DNA of 64,000 nucleotides from Paraburkholderia sp. ZP32-5 (GCF_021390495.1 NZ_JAJEJP010000002.1:2852001-2916000); one strand, 5' to 3'; shown: positions 9,302 through 17,463, counted from the first letter of the stretch. The notes: generated by a model from the sequence alone, not told the origin. Numbers and translations are program-made.

Positions 9302-10297
9302 ATGGCCGTCTTCACCGCAGTCAACGAATCCCAACTCGCAGAATGGATGAGCCACTACGATCTCGGCGACGTCGTCGAACTTCGCGGCATCTCGTCCGGC
9401 ATTGAGAACAGCAATTTCTTTCTGACGACGACGCGCGGCGAATACGTGCTGACGATTTTCGAAAAGCTGACAGCCGGACAACTGCCGTTCTATCTGGATC
9501 TGATGCGCCATCTCGCGTCGCACCGTGTGCCGGTGCCGGACCCGATGCCGCGCAAAGATGGCGCGCTGTTCGGCATGCTGCTCGACAAGCCCGCGACGAT
9601 CGTGACCAAGCTCGAAGGCACGCCCGAACTCGCGCCGGGTGTCGAGCACTGCGTCGAAGTCGGGCAGATGCTCGCGCGCATGCACCTCGCGGGCCGCGAC
9701 TATCCGCGCTATCAGCCTAATCTGCGCAGCCTGCCATGGTGGCGCGAAAACGTGCCGACGATCCTGCCGTTTCTCGAAGGCGAGCAGCGCGAGTTGCTGT
9801 CCTCCGAACTCGCGCATCAGGAAGCGTTCTTCGCGTCCGCCGATTACGCGGCGATGCCCGCCGGTCCTTGCCACGCCGATCTGTTCCGCGACAACGCGAT
9901 GTTCGCGCATGCGGCACCGGACACCGGCCACGAAGTACGGCTCGGCGGCTTCTTCGATTTCTATTTCGCCGGCTGCGACAAGTGGCTGTTCGACGTCGCG
10001 GTGACGGTCAACGACTGGTGCGTCGACCTCGCCACCGGCAAGCTCGACGACGCGCGCACCGAAGCGCTGCTGCGCGCCTACCAGACGGTGCGGCCATTCA
10101 CCGTCGAGGAAAACCAGCATTGGGGCGACATGCTGCGCGCCGGCGCGTACCGTTTCTGGGTGTCGCGCCTGTATGATTTTCACCTGCCGCGGGCGGCCGA
10201 ACTGCTCAAGCCGCACGATCCCGGCCATTTCGAACGCATTCTGCGCGAGCGCCTGAAAGGCGTCGCGAATCCTGGCATTCATACTCCATGCAACTGA
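9302..10297 (+). CDS. thrB: Homoserine kinase (ThrB, aminoglycoside-phosphotransferase fold)
   Basis: The enzyme phosphorylates L-homoserine with ATP in threonine synthesis. At 331 residues it is the APH-fold form found in pseudomonads and betaproteobacteria, not the GHMP-kinase form of E. coli. The substrate cradle begins [12 protein letters not shown] near residue 30. The catalytic loop is [12 protein letters not shown] (about 190-201, with the catalytic Asp), and the metal-binding Asp follows in GFFDFYFAG. No Shine-Dalgarno precedes the ATG, but the N-terminus MAVFTAVN matches the family's usual start. The 274-base spacer upstream holds a small hairpin (9107-9113 with 9118-9124) and no gene. 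The last ten bases overlap the next gene. Confidence 0.93.
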   Translation: MAVFTAVNESQLAEWMSHYDLGDVVELRGISSGIENSNFFLTTTRGEYVLTIFEKLTAGQLPFYLDLMRHLASHRVPVPDPMPRKDGALFGMLLDKPATIVTKLEGTPELAPGVEHCVEVGQMLARMHLAGRDYPRYQPNLRSLPWWRENVPTILPFLEGEQRELLSSELAHQEAFFASADYAAMPAGPCHADLFRDNAMFAHAAPDTGHEVRLGGFFDFYFAGCDKWLFDVAVTVNDWCVDLATGKLDDARTEALLRAYQTVRPFTVEENQHWGDMLRAGAYRFWVSRLYDFHLPRAAELLKPHDPGHFERILRERLKGVANPGIHTPCN

Positions 10298-11094
10298 TCG
10301 AAGTCCCCGCGAAAACCGGCTACGTGTGGTTCCGGCAAGGCATCTGGTTGTTCCGCAAAAACCCGCTTGCCTTCCTCACGCTGTTTTTCACCTACGTGCT
10401 GGTGATGACGCTCGTCTCGCAGATTCCGGTGATCGGCGGCGTGCTGCCGCTGCTGTTCATTCCGGGCGTCGCGGTCGGCTTCATGGCGGCGTGCCGCAAT
10501 ACGATTGCCGGCAAGCCGGTGTTCCCGACCATCCTCGTCGACGGCTTTCATTCGTATGGCCCGGTGGTCGCGCGGCGCCTGCTCGTGCTCGGCGTGCTTT
10601 ACGTGATCGCGATGGCGCTCGTGCTGGTCGGCTCGGCGCTCGCCGACGGCGGCATGCTGCTGAAAGTGATGCTCGGCACCACGCCGATGGATGAAAACGC
10701 AATCACCAGCAGCAATATCCCGCTTGCAGTGCTTACCGCGCTCGCGTTCTATGTGCCGGTCGCGATGATCTTCTGGTTCTCGCCGATCCTCGCCGCGTGG
10801 CATGACGTGCCGCCCGTCAAGGCGATGTTTTTCAGCGTCGTCAGTTGCTGGCGCAATCGCGGTGCATTCGTCGTGTTCGCGGCGCTGTGGTTCGCGGTTG
10901 CAACCGTCGTGTCGTTCGGGCTGTCCACGTTGATGCAGGTGCTCGGCGCCGTCGAGTATGCGTACGCGGTGCTGATGCCCGCCACGATGATCGTCACGAC
11001 GATGCTGTACTGCTCGTTCTACGCAACCTACCGCGGCTGCTTCGGCGTGCAGGCGCCGCAAACGCCGGATCTGCCGACCAAGCCGGCAGCCTGA
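10288..11094 (+). CDS. BPSS1780-family multi-pass membrane protein
   Basis: The 268-residue protein has about six hydrophobic segments separated by short loops, with no catalytic motif. The opening ([25 protein letters not shown]) and the ending (YRGCFGV followed by a Pro-rich tail) are typical of the BPSS1780 family, which is common in Burkholderia and its relatives and has no known function. It overlaps thrB by 10 bases, so it is probably co-transcribed and coupled with it. A GC-rich hairpin follows the stop. Confidence 0.75.
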   Translation: MQLIEVPAKTGYVWFRQGIWLFRKNPLAFLTLFFTYVLVMTLVSQIPVIGGVLPLLFIPGVAVGFMAACRNTIAGKPVFPTILVDGFHSYGPVVARRLLVLGVLYVIAMALVLVGSALADGGMLLKVMLGTTPMDENAITSSNIPLAVLTALAFYVPVAMIFWFSPILAAWHDVPPVKAMFFSVVSCWRNRGAFVVFAALWFAVATVVSFGLSTLMQVLGAVEYAYAVLMPATMIVTTMLYCSFYATYRGCFGVQAPQTPDLPTKPAA

Positions 11095-11106
11095 TCGTCC
11101 ATTCTC

Positions 11107-11140
11107 GCGCGGGCGCTGTTCTGGCGCCCGCGCTTGCCTC
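11107..11140 (+). terminator. GC-rich terminator hairpin after the thrB unit
   Basis: A perfect 10-bp stem (11107-11116 with 11124-11133) closes a 7-base loop 12 bases after the stop of the BPSS1780 gene. The following TTGCCTCTCC is only mildly T-rich, so termination may be partial. Confidence 0.55.
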
Positions 11141-11218
11141 TCCGGCATACCTCTTCGAGGCACAGCCACCTTCCTCGCGCAGTTGCCCGGTTGCATTCGC
11201 CACCCTGCATCGATTTGC

Positions 11219-11235
11219 GGCACAATGATTTGCGT
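11219..11235. promoter_or_regulatory. Candidate OhrR operator upstream of ohrR
   Basis: The 17-base site matches the palindrome before ohr at 11 of 17 positions, including the core AATGATTTG. It lies 38 bases before the ohrR start, as expected for autoregulation. This is inference from sequence similarity. Confidence 0.4.
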
Positions 11236-11272
11236 GCAATCCATTCGTACGCACTTTTAGCCGAGATGCACC

Positions 11273-11725
11273 ATGACCCAGCCTCCCGCTCTCCCCTTCA
11301 CGCTCGACGAACAGCTTTGCTTCGCGCTCTATTCGACCTCGCTCGCGATGACGAAAGCGTACAAACCGCTGCTCGACAGGCTCGGACTCACGTACCCGCA
11401 ATATCTGGCGATGCTCGTGCTATGGGAAACCGACGACGTCACCGTCAAGGACATGTCCGCGCGCCTCAATCTCGATCCGGCCACCGTGACACCGCTGCTC
11501 AAACGCCTCGAAGCCCAGGGGCTCGTGGAACGCGTGCGCGGTATCGAAGATGAACGGCTCGTCTATATCCGCCTGACGGCCGCGGGCAAGGCACTCAAGC
11601 GGCAGGCACGCGAGGTGCCCGCCGAAATCTTCTGCGCGACCCAGCAGACGCCGGAATTCCTGCTGCGTCTGCGCGAAGACCTGACACGGTTACGCGCTAC
11701 GCTCAACGATTACATGGATCAGTAG
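11273..11725 (+). CDS. ohrR: MarR-family organic-hydroperoxide-sensing repressor
   Basis: The 150-residue winged-helix protein closely resembles OhrR of Xanthomonas. The reactive Cys is Cys16 in DEQLCFALY, and a second Cys at 121 (EIFCATQQ) matches the partner Cys of the two-cysteine OhrR class. Oxidation by organic hydroperoxides should form a disulfide between subunits and release DNA. The recognition region [18 protein letters not shown] and the wing [10 protein letters not shown] are intact. The gene lies upstream of ohr on the same strand, with a palindromic operator before each of the two genes. Confidence 0.9.
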   Translation: MTQPPALPFTLDEQLCFALYSTSLAMTKAYKPLLDRLGLTYPQYLAMLVLWETDDVTVKDMSARLNLDPATVTPLLKRLEAQGLVERVRGIEDERLVYIRLTAAGKALKRQAREVPAEIFCATQQTPEFLLRLREDLTRLRATLNDYMDQ

Positions 11726-11817
11726 CGAGCAGCCTGCGGCCGCCACAGCTGGCGGCTGCGAGGCGCAGCGGATGCGTCAACCAATGGCCCCTATCGAACC
11801 GATCATCAAAATTTCAT

Positions 11818-11846
11818 TTGCACACAAATGATTTGTGTACTATCTT
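11818..11846 (+). promoter_or_regulatory. ohr promoter with OhrR operator
   Basis: A perfect inverted repeat of 8 + 1 + 8 bases, ACACAAAT-G-ATTTGTGT (11822-11838), lies upstream of ohr. It sits in the spacer of a candidate promoter: TTGCAC (11818-11823), 17 bases, then TATCTT (11841-11846). A bound OhrR dimer would block RNA polymerase. Confidence 0.6.
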
Positions 11847-11942
11847 ACCGACATGCCGCTTCGCAAACGCTTCGCCAGACCGGCGAGTGAGGACACAGCG
11901 GCAAGCATGCAAACCCTGACAACCCAGATAAGGAGCAACACC

Positions 11943-12362
11943 ATGAGCATCCTCTACAAGGCAAGCGCAACGAGCACCGGTGGCCGCGACGGCCGCGCCG
12001 TATCGTCGGACAATGCATTGGACGTGAAGCTGGCCGCACCGCGTGAACTGGGCGGCAACGGCGCGGCGGGCACCAATCCCGAACAACTCTTCGCGGCTGG
12101 CTATTCGGCCTGCTTCCTGAGCGCGATGAAGTTCGTCGCTGGCCAGCACAAGCAGACTTTGCCTGCCGATACGCAGGTTTCGGCCGACGTCGGTATCGGC
12201 CCGAACGACAAGGGCGGCTTCGCGCTCGACATCGATCTGCGCATCTCGTTGCCGGGCCTTGCCGCAGACGCCGCGAAGGAACTGGTGGATGCCGCGCATC
12301 AGGTGTGCCCGTACTCGAACGCCACGCGCAATAACGTCGACGTTCGTCTGCACATCGCTTAA
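11943..12362 (+). CDS. ohr: Organic hydroperoxide resistance protein (Ohr peroxidase)
   Basis: Ohr is a thiol peroxidase that reduces organic and fatty-acid hydroperoxides using lipoylated protein as reductant. At 139 residues it has normal length. The two catalytic cysteines are visible: AAGYSACFLSAM (peroxidatic) and VCPYSNATRNN (resolving). The conserved active-site Arg/Glu are in the expected N-terminal segments (GRDGRAVS and NPEQLFAAGY). The ATG at 11943 is chosen because AAGGAG lies directly upstream and MSILYKA is the family start; an earlier in-frame start at 11835 would overlap the operator and promoter. Confidence 0.96.
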   Translation: MSILYKASATSTGGRDGRAVSSDNALDVKLAAPRELGGNGAAGTNPEQLFAAGYSACFLSAMKFVAGQHKQTLPADTQVSADVGIGPNDKGGFALDIDLRISLPGLAADAAKELVDAAHQVCPYSNATRNNVDVRLHIA

Positions 12363-12600
12363 GTTGGCGCTGAGGGTTGCGCGGGGCGGTTGCTTCGGCA
12401 AATCGCGCCGCGCGAACTGAAGCGACAATTGCTGCGATAACCACGCGCCCCGCGCGGCGAGGTACGTGAACCACCTGAGCCTCGCAGCACCACAGCGCTC
12501 GCACCCTGCACAATAGGGGCGAGCGCTGATCCGTTTTAGCGCACGCGGCACGCAATCTGCGACGCCGGCTCTCAACCTCCTCATCCCGATCAACGCCCCG

Positions 12601-14100
12601 ATGACCCGAGCCCGACGCTTGCACGAAAACTTCGACACCGGTCTGGTGTGGTTTCGCCGCGACCTGCGCGACACGGATCACGCCGCGCTGTATTACGCGC
12701 TCAAGCATTGCGAGCGTGTGTGGTGCGTGTTCGTGTTCGATACGACGATCCTGCAGCCGCTCGTCGATACCTGGCAGTCGCGCCATCCGGACGAGCCTGT
12801 GCAGGACCGGCGCATCGACTTCATTCTCGCGTCGCTCGGCGAACTCGACGACGCGCTGCGCGCCAACGGCGGCGGCCTGATCGTGCTGTATGGCGATCCC
12901 GCCGAACTGGTGCCGAAGCTTGCCGCGGAACTGCAAGTAGATGCCGTATTTGCGAACCACGACTATGAGCCGGCCGCGATCGAGCGCGATACGACGGTCA
13001 ACGAACGGCTCGCCGAAGCCGGTCGTCAGTGGTTGACGTTCAAGGACCAGGTGATTTTCGAGCGCGACGAAGTGCTGACCGGCCAGCGCAAGCCGTTCAC
13101 GGTCTTCACACCGTACAAGAACGCATGGCTCAAGCAACTGGATGCGTTCGACCTGAAGCCCTACCCGGTCGAAACCTACAAGAAGCATTTCGCCGCGCCG
13201 CCGCGCGCGCTCGACCGTCACCTGCCGACCCTCGAGCAACTCGGCTTCGCGCCGAGCAACCTCGCCGACCTGCGGATACCGGCCGGCATGAGCGGTGCCC
13301 GGCAACTACTCGACGACTTCCTGACGCGCATCGCGAGTTACGCGGAGTGGCGCGACTTTCCCGCCGCCAAGGGGCCGAGCTACCTGTCGGTGCATCTGCG
13401 CTTCGGTACGGTGTCGATCCGCACGCTCGCCCGGCTTGCGCACGAAATATCGCTGCAGCCCGATGGAAACGGCGCGGCGACGTGGCTATCGGAGCTGATC
13501 TGGCGGGACTTCTATTTCATGGTCCTCGCGCATCATCCACGCATCGCGGGCGGTGCGGCGTTCAAGCCGGAATACGAGCATTTACGCTGGGACAAAGGCC
13601 ACGCGGCGGAACAGGCGTTCGCAGCGTGGTGTGACGGCCGCACCGGCTACCCGCTCGTCGACGCGGCGATGCTGCAGTTGAACCGCACCGGCTATATGCA
13701 TAACCGTCTGCGGATGGTGACCGCGAGTTTTCTCGCGAAAGATCTCGGCATCGATTGGCGCCGCGGCGAGCGCTATTTCGCCGATCTGCTGAACGACTTC
13801 GACTTCTCGGCGAACAACGGTGGCTGGCAGTGGGCGGCATCGACCGGATGCGACGCCCAGCCTTATTTCAGGATTTTCAATCCGGTCACGCAATCCGAAA
13901 AATTCGACCCGGACGGCCGCTTCATCAAACGATATCTTCCCCAGCTCGCGAAGCTGCCGGCAAAATGGATTCACGCGCCGTGGCTTGCGGGCGCGGAGCG
14001 GCTCGCGGAATTCGACGTGGTGCTAGGCAAAGACTATCCCGAGCCGATCGTCGACCATGCGCAGGCACGCGAGCGCACACTGGCCCGATACGGCAAGTGA
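12601..14100 (+). CDS. phrB: Deoxyribodipyrimidine photolyase (CPD class I)
   Basis: The enzyme uses blue light and FADH- to split cyclobutane pyrimidine dimers. The 499-residue protein has the N-terminal antenna-cofactor domain starting GLVWFRRDLRDTDH at about residue 14. The C-terminal FAD domain carries ELIWRDFYFMVL, GYPLVDAAMLQLNRTGYMHNR, then DWRRGERYFADLLNDFD and NNGGWQWAASTGCDAQPYFRIFNP. The NGGWQW...TG run, including electron-transfer tryptophans, is diagnostic. It follows ohr (238 bases of spacer with no evident gene) and precedes tspO by 49 bases. The start is the first ATG and could be a few codons further in. Confidence 0.95.
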   Translation: MTRARRLHENFDTGLVWFRRDLRDTDHAALYYALKHCERVWCVFVFDTTILQPLVDTWQSRHPDEPVQDRRIDFILASLGELDDALRANGGGLIVLYGDPAELVPKLAAELQVDAVFANHDYEPAAIERDTTVNERLAEAGRQWLTFKDQVIFERDEVLTGQRKPFTVFTPYKNAWLKQLDAFDLKPYPVETYKKHFAAPPRALDRHLPTLEQLGFAPSNLADLRIPAGMSGARQLLDDFLTRIASYAEWRDFPAAKGPSYLSVHLRFGTVSIRTLARLAHEISLQPDGNGAATWLSELIWRDFYFMVLAHHPRIAGGAAFKPEYEHLRWDKGHAAEQAFAAWCDGRTGYPLVDAAMLQLNRTGYMHNRLRMVTASFLAKDLGIDWRRGERYFADLLNDFDFSANNGGWQWAASTGCDAQPYFRIFNPVTQSEKFDPDGRFIKRYLPQLAKLPAKWIHAPWLAGAERLAEFDVVLGKDYPEPIVDHAQARERTLARYGK

Positions 14101-14149
14101 GTGCCTGCTTACATCATCGAAAATTGGATAAGAACGTCTGGGGGTAAAG

Positions 14150-14608
14150 ATGCGCCGTCTGCCGTCGCTGCTCGTGTTTCTGATCCTGACGCTCGCGGCC
14201 GGCTGGGCCGGCAGCCTGTCCCTGCCCGATGCGTGGTACGCGGGTCTGCAAAAACCGGCGTTCAATCCGCCGAACTGGGTCTTTCCGCCGGTTTGGACCG
14301 TGCTTTACGTGCTGATGGCGGTTTCCGCGTGGCGCGTGTGGAAACGCAGCGGTCTGACTGCCGCGATCGTGCTGTGGGTCGTGCAGTTGATCTTCAACGC
14401 CGCGTGGATGTGGCTGTTCTTCGGCCTGCACCGGCCGGAGTCGGCGCTGATCGACATCCTGATCCTGCTGGTGCTGATCGTGATGCTGACGTACGTGGTC
14501 TGGCGACGCGATCGGCTCGCGGGGCTGCTGCTGGTGCCGTATGTCGTGTGGGTCGCGTATGCCGCGCTGCTGAACTATGCGCTGTGGCAGATGAATCCGG
14601 CGGCGTAA
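14150..14608 (+). CDS. tspO: TspO/MBR family tryptophan-rich sensory protein
   Basis: The 152-residue, five-helix membrane protein has the TspO hallmarks: LQKPAFNPPNWVFPPVWTVLY at about 34-54, W/F-rich helices, and NAAWMWLFFGLHRP. TspO proteins bind tetrapyrroles such as protoporphyrin IX and take part in light and oxidative stress responses. A GGGGG run lies just before the ATG. The closeness to photolyase (49 bases) suggests a shared transcript and a photo-oxidative stress role, which fits linked phr and tspO genes in other bacteria. Confidence 0.9.
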   Translation: MRRLPSLLVFLILTLAAGWAGSLSLPDAWYAGLQKPAFNPPNWVFPPVWTVLYVLMAVSAWRVWKRSGLTAAIVLWVVQLIFNAAWMWLFFGLHRPESALIDILILLVLIVMLTYVVWRRDRLAGLLLVPYVVWVAYAALLNYALWQMNPAA

Positions 14609-14745
14609 TCAACGAAGCGGATCGATTGAAACGCGAAGGCCGTTTGGGCAATGGAGATAGGAAGATGCGGGCGCAAAGCCTGATCGGCTGCCGCTAAACA
14701 CCGGCGCCTCACCACACGCCGATGTTCTGATTGCTACAACTGTGA

Positions 14746-14762
14746 CTGGCGCAACACGCCAG
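14746..14762 (-). terminator. Short hairpin downstream of the DUF3563 gene
   Basis: A 6-bp stem (CTGGCG with CGCCAG) with a 5-base loop lies 9 bases past the DUF3563 stop codon on the minus strand. No T tract follows, so it is only a weak candidate. Confidence 0.25.
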
Positions 14763-14770
14763 GCGGTGGA

Positions 14771-14953
14771 TTAACCGTAGTGCTGGCTCATCCACGACGG
14801 CTGGCGCACGTTCGATTCGCGGTCGAGCTTGCGCATGCGGAATTCGAGATCGTAGAGATCGGTGGCTTCAGCCAAATACGCGTCAGCGCGCTCTTTGGCG
14901 AGTTGGTCCGGCGACTTGGTCAAAAACAGGAACAGACGGCTAAGCAGGTACAT
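14771..14953 (-). CDS. DUF3563-family small protein
   Basis: This 60-residue protein has a short hydrophobic N-terminus (MYLLSRLFLFLTK) followed by a charged helix with the DUF3563 core ADAYLAEATDLYDLEFRMRKLD. The family is common in Burkholderia-type genomes and has no assigned function. The hydrophobic start could bind the membrane or be a short amphipathic helix. It has its own promoter with a consensus TATAAT and paired AGGGAWAACCC elements. A second, shorter family member lies at 27774-27914. Confidence 0.75.
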   Translation of the reverse strand: MYLLSRLFLFLTKSPDQLAKERADAYLAEATDLYDLEFRMRKLDRESNVRQPSWMSQHYG

Positions 14954-14976
14954 GGTCGACCTCGCGAATGAAAGCT

Positions 14977-15022
14977 AGGCGTTTACGCCTAAGGGATAAC
15001 CCGTATTATAGGGAAAACCCTA
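14977..15022 (-). promoter_or_regulatory. DUF3563 promoter with paired AGGGAWAACCC elements
   Basis: On the minus strand a perfect TATAAT (15010 to 15005) lies about 52 bases before the start codon, with no good -35 element at 16-18 bp. Two near-identical elements, AGGGATAACCC (14992-15002) and AGGGAAAACCC (15010-15020), lie 18 bp apart and flank the -10 box. The second is the core of the inverted repeat TAGGG-AAAA-CCCTA. A further inverted repeat, AGGCGT-TT-ACGCCT (14977-14990), lies in the leader. A strong -10, absent -35 and repeated symmetric elements suggest an activator or repressor acts here. Confidence 0.55.
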
Positions 15023-15062
15023 GTTTGACGCTAGCCTTTCATTTCGAGGTGTTGTTCCGACG

Positions 15063-16247
15063 TCAGCGTTCGAGCGTAGAAGCCGCCACGTCCGAGCCTT
15101 CCGCGATGCGTCCGGCGTCTGGGCGACGCTGGTGCTTGAAGAACTCCCAGATCATCGCGCTTGCATTCGGACCTTTCGACGAATGGAACGGCAGCGCGTC
15201 GTCCCCGCCGCTCCACGCATGCCCGAGCCCCTGCACACGACACCATCGCACCACGCGCCGCCCGCCACGCACGTAATCGCGCGTCACCACGCCGCCCTTG
15301 CGGTCTTCGCGCATCTCGCCCGCCTGACGGGCGCCGCGTTCGTCGATGAGGCGGTTCAGGCGCAGGAACTGCGTCGCCAACTGATCTGCGTTGACCGGCG
15401 CGACCACGTGGTCGGCGTCGCCATGAATGATCAGCGCCGGCATGCCCGGATAGTGGGCAACGTCCGTCATGCCGTCGACGAGCTCGACCGGCTCGCCGCG
15501 CGCCCCGCGCCGCATCACGTCCATGGCGGTAATGCCCGTGCGGGCCTCGCCGAAAGCGGGGCCGGAATGCAAGGCCACCGCCGCAAAATGCTCGGGGTAG
15601 GTGACCGCCAGCAGCGCCGTCAGCCCCGCACCCGCGGAAATCCCGGCCGCGTAGACGCGCTCGCGGTCGAACCCGTACTGCGCCACCAATGCGTCGACCA
15701 GCGACACCACCGCGCGCGCCTCCGCGCCGCCCGCGCTGTCGCCGGCGTCATACCAGTGCCAGCAGCGATGCGAGTGCGCGTGTTTCGATTGCTCGGGATA
15801 GACCACTGCGAAGCCGTAACGGTCGGCGAGCAGGTTCATGCGCGTGCCTTCGGCGAATTCGTCGATAGATTGCGTACAGCCATGCAGCATCACGACCAGC
15901 GGCATCGATTCATGAGCGTATCCGGCCGGGATATACAGGCCGTACTGCAAATGGTTGACGAGCCGGCCCGGCGCGGCCGGCGCGGAGTGGAACGAGCGCG
16001 TCCACGAGCCGCTTGCCCACGCCGCCGCGCGCGGGCGCACCCGCGACTCGCGTGGCGCTTCGCGTTTCGTGGGCGTGCGCAATGCGGCGGATGGTTTCAA
16101 CGGACGCACTTTGCTTGACGGTTTATTGCTTGCGGCACGAACCGGCCGCGTCTGGACCCGCTTGACGGTTTTTTGCGCATGTTCGGTTTGAATCGCGAGC
16201 AGGCGCTTGAAACCGCGCAGCCAGATTTTCGACAGGCTTTTTGCCAT
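15063..16247 (-). CDS. PHB depolymerase family esterase (alpha/beta hydrolase)
   Basis: The 394-residue protein has a PHB depolymerase / LpqC-type catalytic domain from about residue 110: YGLYIPAGY, the oxyanion-hole motif VMLHGCTQ, the lipase box AAGISAGAG with the nucleophile Ser, HGDADHVV with an acidic residue, and GLGHAWSGG with the catalytic His. It probably degrades polyhydroxybutyrate or its oligomers. The N-terminal ~100 residues are highly basic and low in complexity, with no signal peptide, which suggests an intracellular enzyme, perhaps granule-bound. I chose the ATG at 16247, which has a GAGG site; an upstream in-frame ATG at 16313 would read through the palindrome at 16306. Confidence 0.85.
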   Translation of the reverse strand: MAKSLSKIWLRGFKRLLAIQTEHAQKTVKRVQTRPVRAASNKPSSKVRPLKPSAALRTPTKREAPRESRVRPRAAAWASGSWTRSFHSAPAAPGRLVNHLQYGLYIPAGYAHESMPLVVMLHGCTQSIDEFAEGTRMNLLADRYGFAVVYPEQSKHAHSHRCWHWYDAGDSAGGAEARAVVSLVDALVAQYGFDRERVYAAGISAGAGLTALLAVTYPEHFAAVALHSGPAFGEARTGITAMDVMRRGARGEPVELVDGMTDVAHYPGMPALIIHGDADHVVAPVNADQLATQFLRLNRLIDERGARQAGEMREDRKGGVVTRDYVRGGRRVVRWCRVQGLGHAWSGGDDALPFHSSKGPNASAMIWEFFKHQRRPDAGRIAEGSDVAASTLER

Positions 16248-16610
16248 CGACGACCTCGCAAAAAGGGGACGGTGCACACCGGCAAACTCACCGGAGGTCA
16301 CGACGTTGTGCAATGCACAATAACATCATTCTTCATGTGCTGCTGAAGACCTGCTCCGCTGCCTACAGCCAAATTCCCCGCCACGGCGAACGCTGCCGCC
16401 GTCACGCCGTCCAACTTCGACGACGCCCGTTCGGCAACCCACATTTGGCATGCAAATGCGCGGTGCGTCGCAGGACCGTCACGCGACACCCGTCTATACT
16501 GGCGGCTAGTCCTCGAACACGTGTTGATCCGAGCTGCGGCGGCGCCTGGCGCCGACCACGCGCAGACCTCCACCCACCCGACTCCACGCGGCCCGCGTCG
16601 CGCTTCTGCC
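16248..16610. other. Divergent intergenic region, PHB depolymerase / PAP2 gene
   Basis: The 363-base spacer separates divergently transcribed genes and should hold both promoters. I see the 15-bp palindrome at 16306-16320 but no clear -35/-10 pair, and no convincing gene on either strand. Reading frames that extend the PAP2 gene upstream to 16521 have no family resemblance. Confidence 0.5.
16306..16320. promoter_or_regulatory. 15-bp palindrome upstream of PHB depolymerase
   Basis: TTGTGCA-A-TGCACAA is a perfect 7 + 1 + 7 inverted repeat located 59-73 bases before the depolymerase start codon. It looks like a dimeric repressor site. TGC/GCA-rich palindromes are the type bound by PhaR-type regulators of PHB genes, so PhaR is a candidate, by inference only. 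Confidence 0.4.
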
Positions 16611-17312
16611 ATGCCCGATTTACCGATCCACCTGTGGTATTCGATCACCAGCCTCGGAGGCGCCGGCCTGACGCTGCCGCTCGCGCTCGCCATCGCGATC
16701 TGGCTGGCGGTCGGCTACTCGTGGCGGCTCGCGGCCTGCTGGCTCGTGTTGCTCGGCGCGGCAATCGGCATCGTGACCGCGACCAAGCTGGCGTTCCTCG
16801 GCTGGGGCGTCGGCATCAGGGAGCTCGATTTCACCGGTGTGAGCGGCCACTCGATGCTGTCCACGGCCGTCTATCCGGTCGCGCTGTTTCTGATGCTACT
16901 GCCCACGCGGCCCGCTATCCGACTGCTCGGCGTGCTCGCCGGGCTCGCCGCGGGCATCGCGGTGGGGCTGTCGCGCGTCGTATTGAGCGCGCACTCGCCG
17001 TCCGAAGCCGTAACCGGCTGCCTCGTCGGCGCGCTCGCCGCGCTCGTGTTCGTGCGCATCGCATGGAATGCTGAGCCGGGCCGGCTGTCGGCGATGCCGG
17101 TCGCCGTCAGCATGATGGTGCTGGCGGTCGCGATGCACGACGTGCACGTGCCGACCCAGCGCTGGGTTACGCATATCGCGCTGAAGGTATCCGGCCACGA
17201 CCGGCCGTTCATTCGCGCCAAGTGGAAGGCCGCGCGCGAACTCCATCCGGCCGCCGCGCCGCTGTCGCAAACGCTGGGTGGGTTCAAACGGTCGCACGCG
17301 ACCAGCATCTGA
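16611..17312 (+). CDS. PAP2-superfamily phosphatase, multi-pass membrane protein
   Basis: This 233-residue membrane protein has about five hydrophobic helices. It keeps two of the three PAP2 motifs: VSGHSMLST (the PSGH motif with Val for Pro) and SRVVLSAHSPSE (the SRxxxxxHxxxD motif ending in Glu instead of Asp). The first motif, KxxxxxxRP, is not recognisable. Members remove phosphate from phospholipids, undecaprenyl pyrophosphate or similar lipids. The start is the ATG before PDLPIHLWYSITSLGG, the usual family opening. A 13-copy 11-bp tandem repeat begins four bases after the stop codon. Confidence 0.75.
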   Translation: MPDLPIHLWYSITSLGGAGLTLPLALAIAIWLAVGYSWRLAACWLVLLGAAIGIVTATKLAFLGWGVGIRELDFTGVSGHSMLSTAVYPVALFLMLLPTRPAIRLLGVLAGLAAGIAVGLSRVVLSAHSPSEAVTGCLVGALAALVFVRIAWNAEPGRLSAMPVAVSMMVLAVAMHDVHVPTQRWVTHIALKVSGHDRPFIRAKWKAARELHPAAAPLSQTLGGFKRSHATSI

Positions 17313-17315
17313 GCG

Positions 17316-17459
17316 TTTTTTCGAAGCTTTTCCGAAGCTTTTCCGAAGCTTTTCCGAAGCTTTTCCGAAGCTTTTCCGAAGCTTTTCCGAAGCTTTTCCG
17401 AAGCTTTTCCGAAGATTTTCCGAAGCTTTTCCGAAGCTTTTCCGAAGCTTTTCCGAAGC
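17316..17459. repeat. Tandem array of the 11-bp unit TTTTCCGAAGC
   Basis: Twelve uninterrupted 11-bp units run from 17328 to 17459. One has a C to A change at its last base (17405-17415). A degenerate unit with a T insertion or substitution precedes them (17316-17327). Unit junctions make AAGCTT, a 6-bp palindrome repeated every 11 bp, close to one helical turn. In RNA, GCUU-UUCCG-AAGC can fold as a mini-hairpin. The array lies in the 3' region of the PAP2 gene, before modA. Confidence 0.97.
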
Positions 17460-17463
17460 CTGC

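Noticed and set aside
16521..16610. N-terminal extension of the PAP2 phosphatase
   Set aside because: The extra 30 residues are hydrophilic and unlike the family; the ATG at 16611 gives the usual membrane-protein start.
17316..17459. CRISPR array
   Set aside because: Units are 11 bp and contiguous with no spacers; no cas genes are present.
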